Source: Lineus longissimus (taxonomy: Eukaryota > Nemertea > Pilidiophora > Heteronemertea > Lineidae). Taken from it: a stretch of 64,000 nt of DNA. Numbering within the stretch: the stretch's first letter is position 1; each line of letters opens with the position of its first letter. Made by a program: the position numbers and the translations under genes. The stretch covers positions 14,758,109 to 14,822,108 of the forward strand of contig NC_088325.1 in the NCBI RefSeq assembly GCF_910592395.1. Reading direction: 5' to 3'. A model generated the notes under the pieces. The model did no database searches. It was not told where the DNA came from and saw only the letters and a program-made list of their open reading frames with translations. Shown piece by piece: positions 45,101-57,044 of the stretch.

Positions 45101-48100
45101 TTGTACAAGCGAACTGTGCTTTGAGTGCCAGAAGAAGTATCTCTTAATTGTATGGTTTTCTAATACATTCAGTAAGTCAGTAAAGACGAGCACACTCTTG
45201 TAAATAAAGGTTTGGGGTCTTTAACAAAATCAACCAACACTAATAATCACCCCTGCTGAAATTCAACACTTGAAATGACAAAGTATCAAAATAAAAATAT
45301 GTACTAAACTTACGATCACATTTCCGAGTTGACATTGTGCCAGCAAGTGCCACGACCAAAGCGCTTTCATACAAGGAACACCCACTCGGATCTGAGCCTC
45401 TGGGTTCGGTGAACTTGATTGAAAGACACGGATCGGTTGAGAGAAGACACAGGTTCTGACAACTTGTCTCATCTTTGGCGAACAAAACAGTCCGTTTTAT
45501 GGTCAGCGTAGCGACCTCTATGGCCTTATCCCATTTAATAGATAGTCCTTCCGAACATATGGCATTATCTTCTGTTGGAATGAAATGAAATGATTAAAAT
45601 GACAAAAAATATGCAACAAGTCGAATTGTATGACGTAGCTTTCTTCCCCAAGCACAGTCTTTCGGAAGTCGTTTTTGCTCTATCTGATATTGCTACGCCA
45701 TTGTGATCAGGTTCAACTGTATGCGCAAGCGTACAGGAATTCTTTGGGCAAAACATTATCGCAGTCATGTCTCGGAACCAACCTGAACAATAAACCCCGT
45801 CGGTTGACTGAGTAAGGCAATGGGCCATACAATCATTCAGACTCACCGAAACATGTCCATTCAGCGTAGACAAGATCTGCATCCATCCAGTCCCATTCAT
45901 CCCAGTCAGCGTCAGTGACGGTGCCGCCATTTGCCTTCGACAAGACACACTCCTTGGTCGAAGGCTTGAACTCAACAGACAGACATTTCAAGCGAATCTC
46001 GCTTTCACATGCCTTCTTGCAGGCGGCCATGTCTGCTGTCTCGAGAACGAGGTCATCGTGGTAACGGATATGTTTGTGCAGATAGTCCACCCACATTAGA
46101 TCAAGTTTCGCCGCGCACAAAACGGGAGGGACTGAAACAGCATTTTTTTTAAATTAATAGGTTTGACAGATCAACTTGTTCAAGAAATTGCCCACTTACT
46201 ACTTATCAGGTCAAATAGAATACTCATATGAGAGACGTCGCATTTGATGCTAGTACGACAAGGGACGTGGTCGTTGTGTTTTAATCATGACCTAATTCAG
46301 CGACTTGTTTGACTACTTTTGTATTGCATAACAATGTGCATACCCTACCTCCTATCCGGATACTTCGCTAGAAAACAGATACCCAAAAAACACAATCCAG
46401 TCGCCAAACTTGGCATCGCATTTTCATACCTGGTTCTACCACAGGCTCTTTCACCCAAACCGCGCTGAAGTCATTCTTCACCGGTCCATCATTCGGACAC
46501 ACAGTGGTGTAGATCCGACACTCATCGGGGAAGAAGAAGAAGGACCTACAGGCTTTCTGTCCATCGCAGGCCAGCTTACACTCCTCGATTTTTGTTGTTG
46601 TAAACTTGTCGAGACTTTGGTGCTTTTCGACGTCGCAGCTACCTTTGTTTGTTGTATATCCTGGGAGACTGGTGATGACTGTTAGAAAAATTGTTGTGAG
46701 TCACGAATAAAAAAATGGACGCCAATGTGAAATGTTACTCTATGAGCACATCTCTGAGGCCAGCATCTGACCAGAGAGTGTCTCTCACGTCTGATTGTAC
46801 AGCACAGGCCTATGTAGAATTAGACAAAAAAGGTTCATCGAAAAGTGAACAAAGACAACTTCTTGAGGCAAGGACAGGGGGGTTATGGTAATATACTCAC
46901 AAGGGCATTCCCCTGAACCATGATTATCCGTCGTCGAATCCACGATAACCAATGCTGCGTCCCGATTTTCTTTACTCAATTCGCACTGCTTCGTTTTATC
47001 ATTATAATTGTAAGACCAACAATGGAAATCCTTTTCCATTTCGCAGAGTGCTTGGCAGCTTCCCTCTGTAGTAGTTCCGTATATGACCTTCTCCTTTGCT
47101 TGGTCGAGCGTTGCCTTTTTCAATTTTTGTTGTTTCCAATTCCATATAGTGTTGACTGGGCAGATTCGCGTTGGATCTGAAGCAAAAAGGGCGTATGATA
47201 CCGATAGCATTTTATCATCTGGCTTCTTTACTGATCATCGTAGAAAACCCACGTCACCTTGAGGCTAACCCCATCACAACAACCAAACGGGAAGATTTCG
47301 CAGCCAGCTAAAATTAAAGACACGCTATTAGGAAGGTTTCGTTTCATTACAAACGACGAGCTACCCACTACGAAGGTCTTAAGAACTCACGGATGACTTT
47401 TTGCACTGCTAAAGCCTACGTATTAAAGACATGTATCATACTTACACGTGCAGTCCCATTGTGAAAACAGCATAAGCGGAGCAACAGTATCACTTTGAAA
47501 ATTGATGAAATCACTTCTTGGCATGTCATCCATTGCCTTCTCCGACAATAAACACAGCAGGTCACCAGCAGCAAACCTTACAGATCGGCAGTTCATCCGC
47601 ATCTCATTGAGACAAGCATTCTGACACTCTGGCATCGTCTTAATATTGCTGACGGTGATGTCACTGTGGTACTTGATAAAGCTGTTCTCCAAGGTTATCC
47701 ATTTCATTGTGCCGTTCTTGCACAGGATCTCTCCTAAAACAAATAATTTCCATGTACAGGATGTCCGAGAAAAAAACGTAGATTGGCACCATTAGCATTT
47801 TACTAAAAGTAGCTGGAGCTTCTAAGGTTCATGAGAAACCGAATGAACGTTGTTTGCAATCAGCTTTCCTGCTCTGGACCAAAAGGCGCGAACAGAAAAT
47901 AAACCCATAGAAAACGTTACGTGTAGACCCTTGGGTCGTGCTCTCCCCTTGCATTGAAGTTCTAACATATCAGGAACGTCGAATGTGCCATTTCCCAGCA
48001 CGGAGTATTACTGAGTAGATACTGATCGAGTAGGGGGTGTCGGACCCCTTTGGCGCGCCTCTATCAAAGGGACCCAGCAGTAGAGACAGGCCTTTAGTTC

Positions 48101-51100
48101 AGCTTGAAGTTAGCTTACACAGCGCTTACGCACCTCGACAGGTCCATTCCTCTAAGTTTGCCTGAGTATTTTTGTTCATTGATTCTTTCGCCAGAGTTCG
48201 ACTCGACTCCCCATACATTTTGCATGTCGGCAAATTGTTCAAAAACGTCACTGCCAGGCATTGGAAGGCCGTCTCTTGCAGGCACCTTGTCCGGCAGGTC
48301 GCGTCAGTGACCACGTCGTACTGCTGGCGGTCATACGAGTAGGGGGGAAGCATATTCTCAAATGTTCGCCACTTTAGCTTCCTTGGGTAAAGACAGTCAG
48401 TAGTGCCTGAAACGTGATAAAAATATTTTGTGTTTAAAGTAATTCTTAGAAGGATTGAAAAGTTTATATTAGTTCTAAATTCACTCGTTCTCGTGACGCA
48501 CTGTGATGTCAGGGTACAGGGAGTTACAGGTGTAAGTGCCTGACGATTCTGATTGGCTATTTCATTATACTAGAGTCAGCGTCTTGCATAGAAACGGGAG
48601 CCTTGTGTTCGACGATGATGGGAGGAGAGACCCAGCGCCGGGAATTCGTCATGTGCATACCTCTACAATCCCATTCGTGAAACTCTGTGCCGCCTGCCGT
48701 CTTTGATATATCAGTAACGGTCACAGTATCGCTGTTGTCAACGGATACGACGCACGCTTCCGTTGCCTTCGTGTACTCGTACGAGCGGCAGTTCACCGAT
48801 GACGTATTACACTTCGTGGCACACTCGGCAACTGTCGGAATCTTCGAGTGTGTGATGTCATTGTGGTCAACTATTTTGGTATCCTGTTTTACCACCTGGT
48901 GTAAAGTGCCCTTTTCACATGTCATTGGAAATTTGGAAGCTAAAGAAAGATGCAAATATTAATAACCACGGCGGCACGTTATCACTTTTTCATCCAATAT
49001 CCTGAACATGCTGTTTAAAGACCCTACACGTGGGTTAATCATTAGGTTCAAGCCATTGGCAACGAATCGGCATTTCCAGAAAACTGGACTGATGAAAACT
49101 TGAAAGTGTGCCTCGGGCTTCTGTCTACAGGTATTAGTATAGGTTTGTATAACGACTGGATAATAAACATTTGGGAAAATCAAAATGAATGTGCATAAAC
49201 ATATTGCATCTTCGCGGTAACGAAATGACACACTACATACTGAGTGACCAGGAGTTTTGGACTTTCGGGACAGCGATCTGTACATGATGAGAACATGAAC
49301 CAAAATCTGGTGACACATTCCCGCGGTGCTCGGGCATCAACTGACTGTAACAATTCTGCGCCTTGCATAAATTAACATGATTAGGTCCAATCACGTGACC
49401 GAACAACATGTACTTACATTTACAATACCACGTATACAGCTTAGTATTGGCTTTGGCAGTTCTTATGTTTTTCGTGTAGAGGGTGCATTTCGTATCGGTG
49501 ACAGAGAAAGACCTATGAAAAATACAGAATGATATATGAATAATCACCTTGAAAAGGAATTAGTTGTGGACCAACAAATGCTACCCCTGCTCTCTAATTG
49601 AAATTGATGAGGGAATGAGGCTCAGATCGTACCAAACTCCCAAGTATAAGAGACGCCCAACTGCATTACATCTGCGGAGGAATATCTGTGATGGAGTTGT
49701 GGTGGACGTACTATCATAACTATGCGGCTGTCACCAAAGTTCAGCAAGGGCGAGAGCGATAATCGGTGGCTGACTGAATAATAACAGCACTTTACCGTGA
49801 TGGAATCACCATGACGACCCTTGTAACGGATGTGCACGCATGGACAGGATTCTTGATAATTTTTGATAGAATAACCATCGATCCGTTCAAATTGGTCATC
49901 TGGGACGGAATTCACCACAGCGCTGAGGCGCCAATGTTTATACCCAAGAGAGCCTAGTAACAGAGAGTGGTTTTTGTGTCTGACGGAAAGATAGATGTCG
50001 CCGAAAACTTCAAAAATATAATCAGATTACACAAGACCAATTCACCATCTCCCCCAGATAAACATATTTGATATTAAGAATGTATACTTTAAGCTTCCTT
50101 TCATTGTTATTGCAAAAAAGGATATCAAATTTCTTCTGCAAAATGAGCATCTGAAAGCTTTGTGTTGGCCATTATTGGTGATGACCACTTTCGAAAAACA
50201 ACCATTCGTTATCAAAGTTGGTCGCGCGCAAGCTACGGGAGGGATGAAAAAAGATTAAAAACTGAGTGGGCCAAATTCATAAAGGGTGTTTAGCTTAAAA
50301 CAGCGTTTAACTACTGAATAGACAGATTCTGGCCCTTGATGTGAATCTTCACAGAATATGAATAGGCCCTGAAACTGATTAGAGAGAAGTTGTACATGTC
50401 TAACCCTTAAACACCCTTTATGAATTTGGGCCACTGTTTTAATAGTTGGAGGCGATGTTCAGTCGTGTAGCGTAATGGACCTGGCACTCCCCGGGGTTTT
50501 GATGAATGCTTTTTCTGTTGAGTGCTCTTTAAATATTCATTCTAACCTAGGAAACATCACATATTGTTTGGCATGTCAATGGGTTGCTAATGATAGTTTT
50601 TTTTATGTCTATCTTTTTAATGCACATTAGCAAATATGGATTAAAGACCTATACTATACTTGAAACTACATGTAGCAAATTGAAGGACTCACTTGCACTC
50701 TTTCTGCTTTAGGCATTCCGTTTTACAAGGCTCCACGTCCGCGCTTGATAAAGTGACGTCTTGGGCAATCTCATACGTTGTGTCTATGGTTGTGTGGTCC
50801 GTCATCACCCATGTCACAACGCTGTTTGGGGGACAAGGGTTCGTGGCATCCTTGGCTATAAGAGAAAGGGAACAATTAGAGTATCTGTTGATATAAAGGG
50901 GCGGAGGTAAATGTGAAAATTATCAATGAGCAAATTGTTGGTGAAGATTAGTTATCTATTTGCAAATGTCCCACTTATTAACCTAATAATTAGGCCTGTT
51001 AAGGGCTTAAATTAAGCTTTTACCGTGTTTAGTTTAGTGTGAGTGGTATTAATCGGTGATGTCTATCTTTGCAAAACCACTTGGATTATTATAGCCCTGC

Positions 51101-52818
51101 AACAATTCCTTGAAAATGGAACTGTGGAAGTTTTAGCTCACCAACGCAATTCCACTCCGAGTATTCAACGTCAGCGACTACTTCCGTCAGAACCTCAAGG
51201 CTTCTGGGCAGTGTACTCCGTCTGTCCTTGCTCAGTTTGCATTCAAGCTTGGTCGTTGCGTACTCGATTGATGCACACAGGAACAGTGTCTCGACTTGGC
51301 AGAGTGTCTGGCAGGTGGCCTTGTCGGGGACCTCCGTAATGGTCTTGCGATCCCGTCCCTTCATGACTGTAGTGGGAAGATTCGTGGACCACTCGATCTT
51401 AAAGTCGCTTGGACATATTGTATCATCTGAAAAAGAATTTTATAAAAGCGACTCGTAACCATCGGTATATGGTGAATCGAATTTAACATTCAAATAATGG
51501 CAAATATTATAGATACTACTTTTTAAGGCATATGTGACCACTGACCATATTTTGGAGGGTCAACCTGGACGTTTAATTTACCTGTCCAGGGTCCGGTTGT
51601 TCAAAAGCACAGAAGTCACGTTATCCTTAACGTTTACCTATCCTTGAGGACGTTATCTCTTTCAGCTAAACCCATTAAATATTCACGTTAAGACTTATGC
51701 AAGTATCAATTCTTTTCTTGTACCCCCCTCCTCAAGGGTAGTTAAGCTATCACCACTAATCTTTGCCGATGCTTGAGTAGTATTTATTTTTCCTTTAGTG
51801 AAAATTTGGCGAAGCTGGAAAGAATAAGGATGCTAATGTGTCGATGTCTTGTCGAACATACAGCATTACCCAGTAAAATTAGTTCGGTTACTTTATATGA
51901 CGGTGATAACTGATATATTGTTGATGGTGATGTCTTGACGAAAGAAAAAGTAGCATTGGTGAAAAAAGGGTGATGCTTGAGCCTTAAGATGTCGTTATAG
52001 GGTGATAAGGTGTCGTACCCTTGAGGAGGGGGGGGGGGGTACAAGACATGAATTGATACTTGCATTAACGGCGCCGTTAATGCTAACGTGGTTTTGAACA
52101 ACTCAGCCGTTGGGGATAATGCCCCTGCTTACCAATATGTCGGCAGCTTGAAGTTTTACACAAATGCTGATTTCTGATATTGATTTTCACTAGTTTTGCG
52201 AGGCATTTTTTATCATGGCTTGTGGATTTCAGCAGGCCTGTGGGTACGCCTTGTTTTAGTTCAGTTTCAATTAGTTTCAGATTCAATTATCCCGAGTCCT
52301 GCAGAAAGCCATGTTTGTGAAAAAACATACCTAAGTTGTCCGTTTAGCAGAGTTTTACGGACAGGCTTTTCGGTCAAAATCACGGTATTTGAAACCCACC
52401 TTAAAGGAGACTTTGTTAGGCAATTTACATTTTAATGGCCTTGCGCTGTCTCCCGAAACATTCTTGTAAACACCAATCAATTTCTAGCCCGATCCCACGT
52501 AATCTTTCAGGTCGTAGAAAAAATTTTAAAAAATCTAAAAAAAGAATTTAATACCTTTACAACGCCACTCTTTATAAAATGCATTCGTGGTCGCCGTAAG
52601 CTTCGCTGAAGTCAGGGCCCTGTTGTGTGACAAGACCGTACACGCCTTGTCGTGGAAGTTGATCGCCAAGCACAGTATGCGCCTCTGGTTGAGACACGCC
52701 TCTTGGCACAGTGCCAGAGTTTGCACAGCTTCGAGATCTACACTGTTGTCACCTGTGAGGAGGAGTCTTTGACCCGGGTAGGTCACCCACTCAAATGTAT
52801 ATGATGGCGGACACGGGC
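39133..52818 (-). CDS. Large modular secreted or surface protein: 11 PAN/apple-like modules then 8 fibronectin type III modules (5' exon missing)
   Basis: Exons in transcript order. PAN part: 52555-52818, 51142-51426, 50693-50855 + 49418-49512 (one split domain), 48661-48939, 48134-48406, 47446-47733, 46901-47176, 46430-46678, 45847-46131, 45314-45571, 44754-45026. FN3 part: 44127-44411, 43583-43846, 42920-43195, 42393-42665, 41623-41901, 41114-41239 + 40272-40433 (one split domain), 39764-40042, 39204-39548 (open to the stop at 39133). Every inter-module intron is phase 1 and all junctions keep frame, about 1,760 residues. PAN modules share C...C-x3-C...F-x-C-x-S/A...C-x-L...EW-x-C. FN3 modules share TVKW/TVTW and PGTEYTV-like cores. 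The first exon enters in phase 1, so a signal-peptide exon must lie upstream; it was not found. The 3' end is either the stop at 39133 or a further exon after the GTGAGT donor at 39203. No membrane span was seen. A matrix, adhesive or mucus-binding role is inferred only. Confidence 0.88.
40803..41042 (-). pseudogene. Ty3/Gypsy-type reverse transcriptase fragment in intron
   Basis: On the minus strand the open frame includes HWFSTMDLKCGYYQVKM followed by KTAFVCPL. This matches motif A of LTR-retrotransposon reverse transcriptase (the FSxxDLxxGYxQ block with the catalytic Asp). Upstream and downstream RT, RNase H, integrase and LTRs were not recognised, so this is a truncated relic. It lies in the intron that splits the sixth FN3 module. 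Confidence 0.7.
42200..42270 (-). repeat. tRNA-derived SINE-like sequence
   Basis: Minus strand: an A-box-like TGGCGTACTGG (42250-42260) is followed at tRNA-like spacing by a B box, GGTTCGAACCC (42207-42217). The flanks do not form an acceptor stem, so it is not a functional tRNA gene. It lies in an intron of the FN3 array. Confidence 0.55.
45640..45846 (-). pseudogene. Possible decayed or unused PAN-like exon
   Basis: Directly downstream of exon 45847-46131, another frame reads SLNDCMAHCLTQSTDGVYCS and then FCPKNSCTLAH, a Cys spacing like the PAN core. It is skipped in the in-frame splice 45847 to 45571 and lacks a usable donor, so it is either a remnant of a duplicated module or coincidence. 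Confidence 0.3.
50267..50433. mobile_element. MITE copy B (same family as 24946-25108)
   Basis: Terminal inverted repeats of about 25 bp with one mismatch (TGGGCCAAATTCATAAAGGG at the left, mirrored at the right). The interior shares GCTTAAAACAGCGTTTAAC and CTGAAACTGATTAG with copy A. It lies in the intron that splits the third PAN module. Confidence 0.82.
51592..52103. mobile_element. Long inverted-repeat element in intron between PAN modules 1 and 2
   Basis: The left arm contains GGTTGTTCAAAA, then CACGTTA, TGCAAGTATCAATTC, and CTTGTACCCCCCTCCTCAAG. The right arm near 52005-52103 carries the same blocks in reverse complement and order, with a longer G tract. The total is about 510 bp with arms near 100 bp. 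No ORF is present. Best read as a non-autonomous DNA transposon or foldback element. Confidence 0.7.
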
Positions 52819-53700
52819 CTGCAATTGGCAAAGACATTCTATGAACTCATGTGACAGTGCCGTATTTCACTTCTTCAGTGTCTCATTCGTAACTTGTGGA
52901 GGGACTAATAATATTCTTTCGTCGGATCAGCATCGAATCTGCACGTAAAATGAAGTCGGAGTACAACACGTGATAGTCCAGCTCGTTCCGGATCAAGATG
53001 GCAGTATCAGTATCGCAAGTAGGGGGTAAGTACACAGTGTTTCGGTGAGTCGAAAGGTGAGTGGAGAATTTCGAATTTGTGATTTTCGTGGAAATATACT
53101 ATCTTGATTTCTCTGAAAGATCCTCATCATCAGTTTTTGTTTGTGTGGCCGTGTATATAACGGTGTTCAGACAGTCAGTAAAAGTCAAGTGAATATCTAC
53201 ATGTATTTCAGCCTCAACTGAAATGATTATACATGCTTGGTCAAGTTTCCATCGCCAAATTTCCTTTAATATTCATTTAATCGCAACAAAACTTAGCAGA
53301 GTTTGAGATTATGATCTTTTCTCGAAGAAATGGCCATTCAATAAGATATAGGTCCCAGGGTTTTCGCTCACAAGGGAAATATTCTACCCTTTATTGGCCA
53401 GCTTGACCGCTCCTGCGGGAAATGCACGGGAGGCTATATTTGGCTATAGCAGTCTATTGTAGTGTATTGGGCGTGTATTTATAGGTTGTCGGGATGTGCA
53501 GTGGCAGACCAATACTTCGTCCCCAGAAGGGACGAAATGCGAGGTGCCTGGTTGACGAAACAATGGCCTGATTGGTTGGCTAGCCTTGTGACGTCAAACT
53601 ATTTTAATAGAGACTGGAATTTGACGGCAATTCACTCGTCATGAACTCGAGTTGGGGGCGTAAGCTTCCGGTGTCCGGTCACATGTTTTTATGTAGGATG

Positions 53701-53853
53701 GGTAACCTCGATCCAAGTGAATAATCTGCAATATCAGAGCGCTCGGTATGACAGTGCATCCACTGTATGCACTGAAAATGTATGGCTCCCCTCGGTTAAA
53801 TCAACGAGGCTTCCTCAACCCTACGCTGCGCGGCGGATAGGGTCGAGGTTACC
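53701..53853. repeat. Inverted repeat pair, possible small MITE
   Basis: GGTAACCTCGATCC at 53701-53714 is mirrored by GGGTCGAGGTTACC at 53840-53853 with one mismatch, bounding about 153 bp without coding capacity. Confidence 0.45.
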
Positions 53854-54329
53854 TGGACTACATAAAAATAAAATATTTACTTTTTTTCGGCCTATTGACC
53901 ATCTTGTTCGTGCGGTCAATACAGCAGAACAAAACACACCATAATTTCATAATAGCAATTTGATTGTTCATCCTTCACAGGTGTCAGCAATCAACCGATT
54001 GCGTTAAACGTTACCAATATCAATTACCACATGGGATAATATTTAAAGTGATAGAACGCTTTTCAATTAATTGTGTGTGTAAAAAGTGTAGTTTAGGTAG
54101 ATTCACGCTTATTGACTTATTTTCATAAGGATATTGAAATTACGAAATTTGGCGTGTAGTTTTATAATTGATATACCTGTCGAACAAAAAAAGTGCAAAA
54201 GCTAGATGCCTGAAATGTGATGCATGAACAAACTTTGTCCGTATTATATTGTGTTCGGAATATCAGTGGTAAATTGAATAAGTAGAAATTTAAGAAATTC
54301 AGGGCGTTTTTAGCCCACTTCGGTTAGGT

Positions 54330-54425
54330 TGTCCGTCGTCTGTCGTCCATCGTCTGTCGTCCGTCGTCCGTCGTCTATCGTCCGTCGTCTATCGTCCGTC
54401 GTCTGTAGTCTGTCGTCTGCCATCA
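54330..54425. repeat. GTC/TCG-rich minisatellite
   Basis: Repeated GTCCGTCGTC and GTCTATCGTC variants, with about 9-10 bp periodicity, run for nearly 100 bp. The apparent open frames across it on both strands are low-complexity artefacts. Confidence 0.75.
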
Positions 54426-55100
54426 CGTCTTGTCCGTCAACTATGATGGACGTTTGCTCACCATGTACAGTATGTGGATGGCTAAATTCATCGCAATTTG
54501 ACCTACTTTCTGGGCTGTAGGTGGCCATCTTTGAAAATGGTATCATGTTCTTTCATGTCGAAATTCAACGGCGCGCTGGACTTGAATATTTTCAACTTAC
54601 ATTATAAAAGTAAAACTATAATAATATACTGTCTCACTAACAAAATATTCAGCCGTTTAAACGTCCTATACAATCAATGTTGGGATAAAGTCTTACTCAA
54701 ATCTACTCGGGTGACGATTTCGGGGATAAAGTATGTTACTCATAGACTACGATTTGCCCAAATGATGGATCACAATCTAAAATGGCTCGAGTGTCGATTA
54801 GTGGATTGCAATATCCAAAGTGTACAAATTAATAATTTAAATGAAATATTGTGTTTACTAGCTAAACAAAGAACCGATGTAACGGTCCGCTAAGTTGCGT
54901 TTTACGCGACGGTTGCCATGGATTTAACAACAATACACTCGACGCAATTGGTAGATTTCCTTTACAAGCGTTTTTAATTTTCAATTTATTTCATGGAACA
55001 CTGATTCAGATAACCATGCAATCACACATCAGTTGGCATTTACATGAATCAAAAAATGGTGAATCAAATATTAATCATTTTGTCACACCCGATGATGAAT

Positions 55101-55864
55101 TTAAAGCTGACATGCATGCATAAAAACCCCAACGACCAAGTTAGAAAACACTAACGACCGTCCGCCGCGTTTTGAACGATCGGTTAGCCATGTTTCTAAC
55201 GCCCTCAAATATGATAGACTACCAGCTGGCCGCAGAGGCGCGACCGTATTCACCAAAAGAGCACTTGAGGTGGAGTACAGCTACGACCATCAGTTCATGT
55301 AATCTTGCCACTTCATCAGACAGTTCCTCAATACAGGCATGGTTTTAATATTAACAAAGCGGGAAATTGTTTTGCTTCTTTAAAACTCGAAGAATAGCTG
55401 CGTGCTCCTACAATCGTCATATGGTGTCATATTCATCTCCTGATTATGTATCTTATGAATTCGCTTTAACGATATTGTAAAAGGGCAAATTTTAAAGGCC
55501 ACATTGAAACTGAAAGTGGTACGGATGGTGCAAAAGACGCCATTCTGTCAAACTTGTACGTGAAATGAAAATCTGAAAAGTATGTTCGTTTCCAGTAACG
55601 GCTTCATGGCACAGTGGGTAAGACGGCAAGGAGTAAGTGGCGAGGGTGCCGAGTTCGAACCCGCTCGAGGAATAATTCTTTTTATTTTTTTCCACGAGAG
55701 CGTCTCTGTGACCTGTCTCGTCAGTAAACTTGTTGTCTGTGCAGTCAAGTGAGACCAGTCGCTGGGTGTCTATCATGTTTCAAGTGCAGTTGGTCATTGG
55801 TGGTCGGGCGTTTGTGTTTTCTAACTTGGCCGTTAGGGTTTTTATGCATGCGTGTCAGGTTTAA
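55101..55864. mobile_element. Foldback element of about 760 bp with long imperfect inverted arms
   Basis: The left arm (about 55101-55165) contains CATGCATGCATAAAAACCCC and CCAAGTTAGAAAACAC. The right arm (about 55803-55864) is its reverse complement with about 10% differences. The interior contains the tRNA-like SINE unit at 55602-55675. There is no transposase-like ORF. It looks like a non-autonomous DNA element that carries or captured a SINE. Confidence 0.65.
55602..55675 (+). repeat. tRNA-derived SINE head
   Basis: A box TGGCACAGTGG (55607-55617) and B box GAGTTCGAACCC (55651-55662) sit at normal tRNA spacing, followed by a T-rich stretch. The flanking sequence cannot form a seven-pair acceptor stem, so a SINE is more likely than a tRNA gene. 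Confidence 0.65.
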
Positions 55865-56584
55865 GGCCTACTCCCTATTGCGTTCGATCCAAACTTTGGA
55901 AAACTTAAATAAATAAAACCCATGGTACACCTGGATTACCTCTGTTGGCTAATACACGGATACTATATAAATGACAAGTTTAATCGAATTGGCGTGCTTG
56001 CATGGTGACTGTGACCTGCACTAACGGCAACGCTTCTTTATACTGCTGAACAAAAACTTGACATGTCTTCAAGCCAAAATTGGAGAAAAGTTTTTAAAAA
56101 ATCTTTTTTTTTTAAGTAGAAAATTCTGATCAAGAGGAGATACAAAGTTATACGCAGAAACTGGATACAAAAGAAATGAGGTTGCGAAGTGCAAATAATA
56201 GCTTAATCAGAGATAAATTCAGGTTTTCATCATTAAAAAACCCAGCAAAATTGATTTACTACATTTTTGCGAAAACTCAAGTCAATGTACCTAGTAACGC
56301 AAAAAAAACTCTCGGATATATCAAAAAGACAAACTATGCAAAATTCACAATTCACGATACATTTTCGGCCTACCTTGTCCCAAAGTGGCTTCTGATGTGG
56401 CGTCTGATGTGGCCCCAGAATTCAGACACGAAACCCACACAACAAGTGAGAGCGTTTTCAAATCCATCTTGAAATTCATATGGCACTGAATTAAGTGTAA
56501 TAGGCAGAGACTCAATAATTCACTTGGTAGTCAATATTGGTTGTGTTCTCTTTTCGTATTAGCTTGAGTCTTATACACGCAACG

Positions 56585-56835
56585 TATTGAACGTAACTCA
56601 AAGTCCTTTTCACACAAAGAATGGGATCTAATTCCAAGTCCTATTCACTTAATATATGTGATCTCATTCCAAAGTCAAATTCACACAATGTATGAGATCT
56701 AACTCCAAGTCCACTTCGCAAAACGTATGAAATTTAAATTCAAGTCCAATTCAGGCAACGTATGGCATTTTAAACTTCAAGTCCCATTGACACCATGTAT
56801 GGAATTTAACTCCAAGTCCCTTTCAAACAATTTCT
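56585..56835. repeat. Minisatellite, about 36-bp unit, seven copies
   Basis: Degenerate units share AACTCCAAGTCC, TTCACACAA and GTATG(A/G)(A/G)ATCT. The AAGTC core recurs near 56601, 56636, 56672, 56707, 56742, 56779 and 56814, a spacing of 35-37 bp. Confidence 0.8.
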
Positions 56836-57044
56836 CACAAAATTTCAATACAAACTGTACAGACACATGAAATATACAAGGATAATAAGATTTAAGTTGT
56901 GATAAGAAGTCAAAGTACTCTTTTCAAATTCGACTACACAACTCTTTCAAATCCGTGTGGCAACGTTTGCAACCTGCACCGCACTGGTCGAGATAGTGTT
57001 GACACTTTCGTTCCCTGGATTCATTTATTAAAGCTGCAGCTGAC

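Larger units (their letters stand above)
44754..52818 (-). other. PAN/apple-like module array (11 modules)
   Basis: N-terminal part of the modular gene. Representative cores are LCQEACLNQRRILCLAINF (first module), ECATKCNTSSVNCRSYEY (fourth), TCRTRCLQETAFQCLAVTF (fifth) and SCQNLCLLSTDPCLSIKF (tenth). Modules diverge strongly in loops, but cysteine spacing is kept. The third module alone is cut by an additional phase-2 intron. The eighth (46430-46678) lacks the terminal EW-x-C and ends in a different 27-residue segment. PAN/apple modules bind proteins or carbohydrates in known families. Confidence 0.82.

Noticed and set aside
49622-49918. Open frame in the intron between the halves of PAN module 3, with a possible GTAAAG donor
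   Set aside because: Its splice phase does not fit the flanking exons (a phase-2 connection is needed), and no domain is visible.
52535-52837. ATG at 52837 as the true start of the PAN/FN3 gene
   Set aside because: It would give MSLPIAG without a signal peptide and ignore a good phase-1 acceptor that matches all other modules. A missing upstream exon is more likely.
54310-54546. Frames across the GTC/TCG minisatellite
   Set aside because: Low-complexity sequence open in several frames; no evidence of coding.
54498-54893. 131-codon plus-strand open frame
   Set aside because: No recognisable motif, splice support or neighbouring exon. It lies next to a minisatellite and could be chance in AT-rich DNA.
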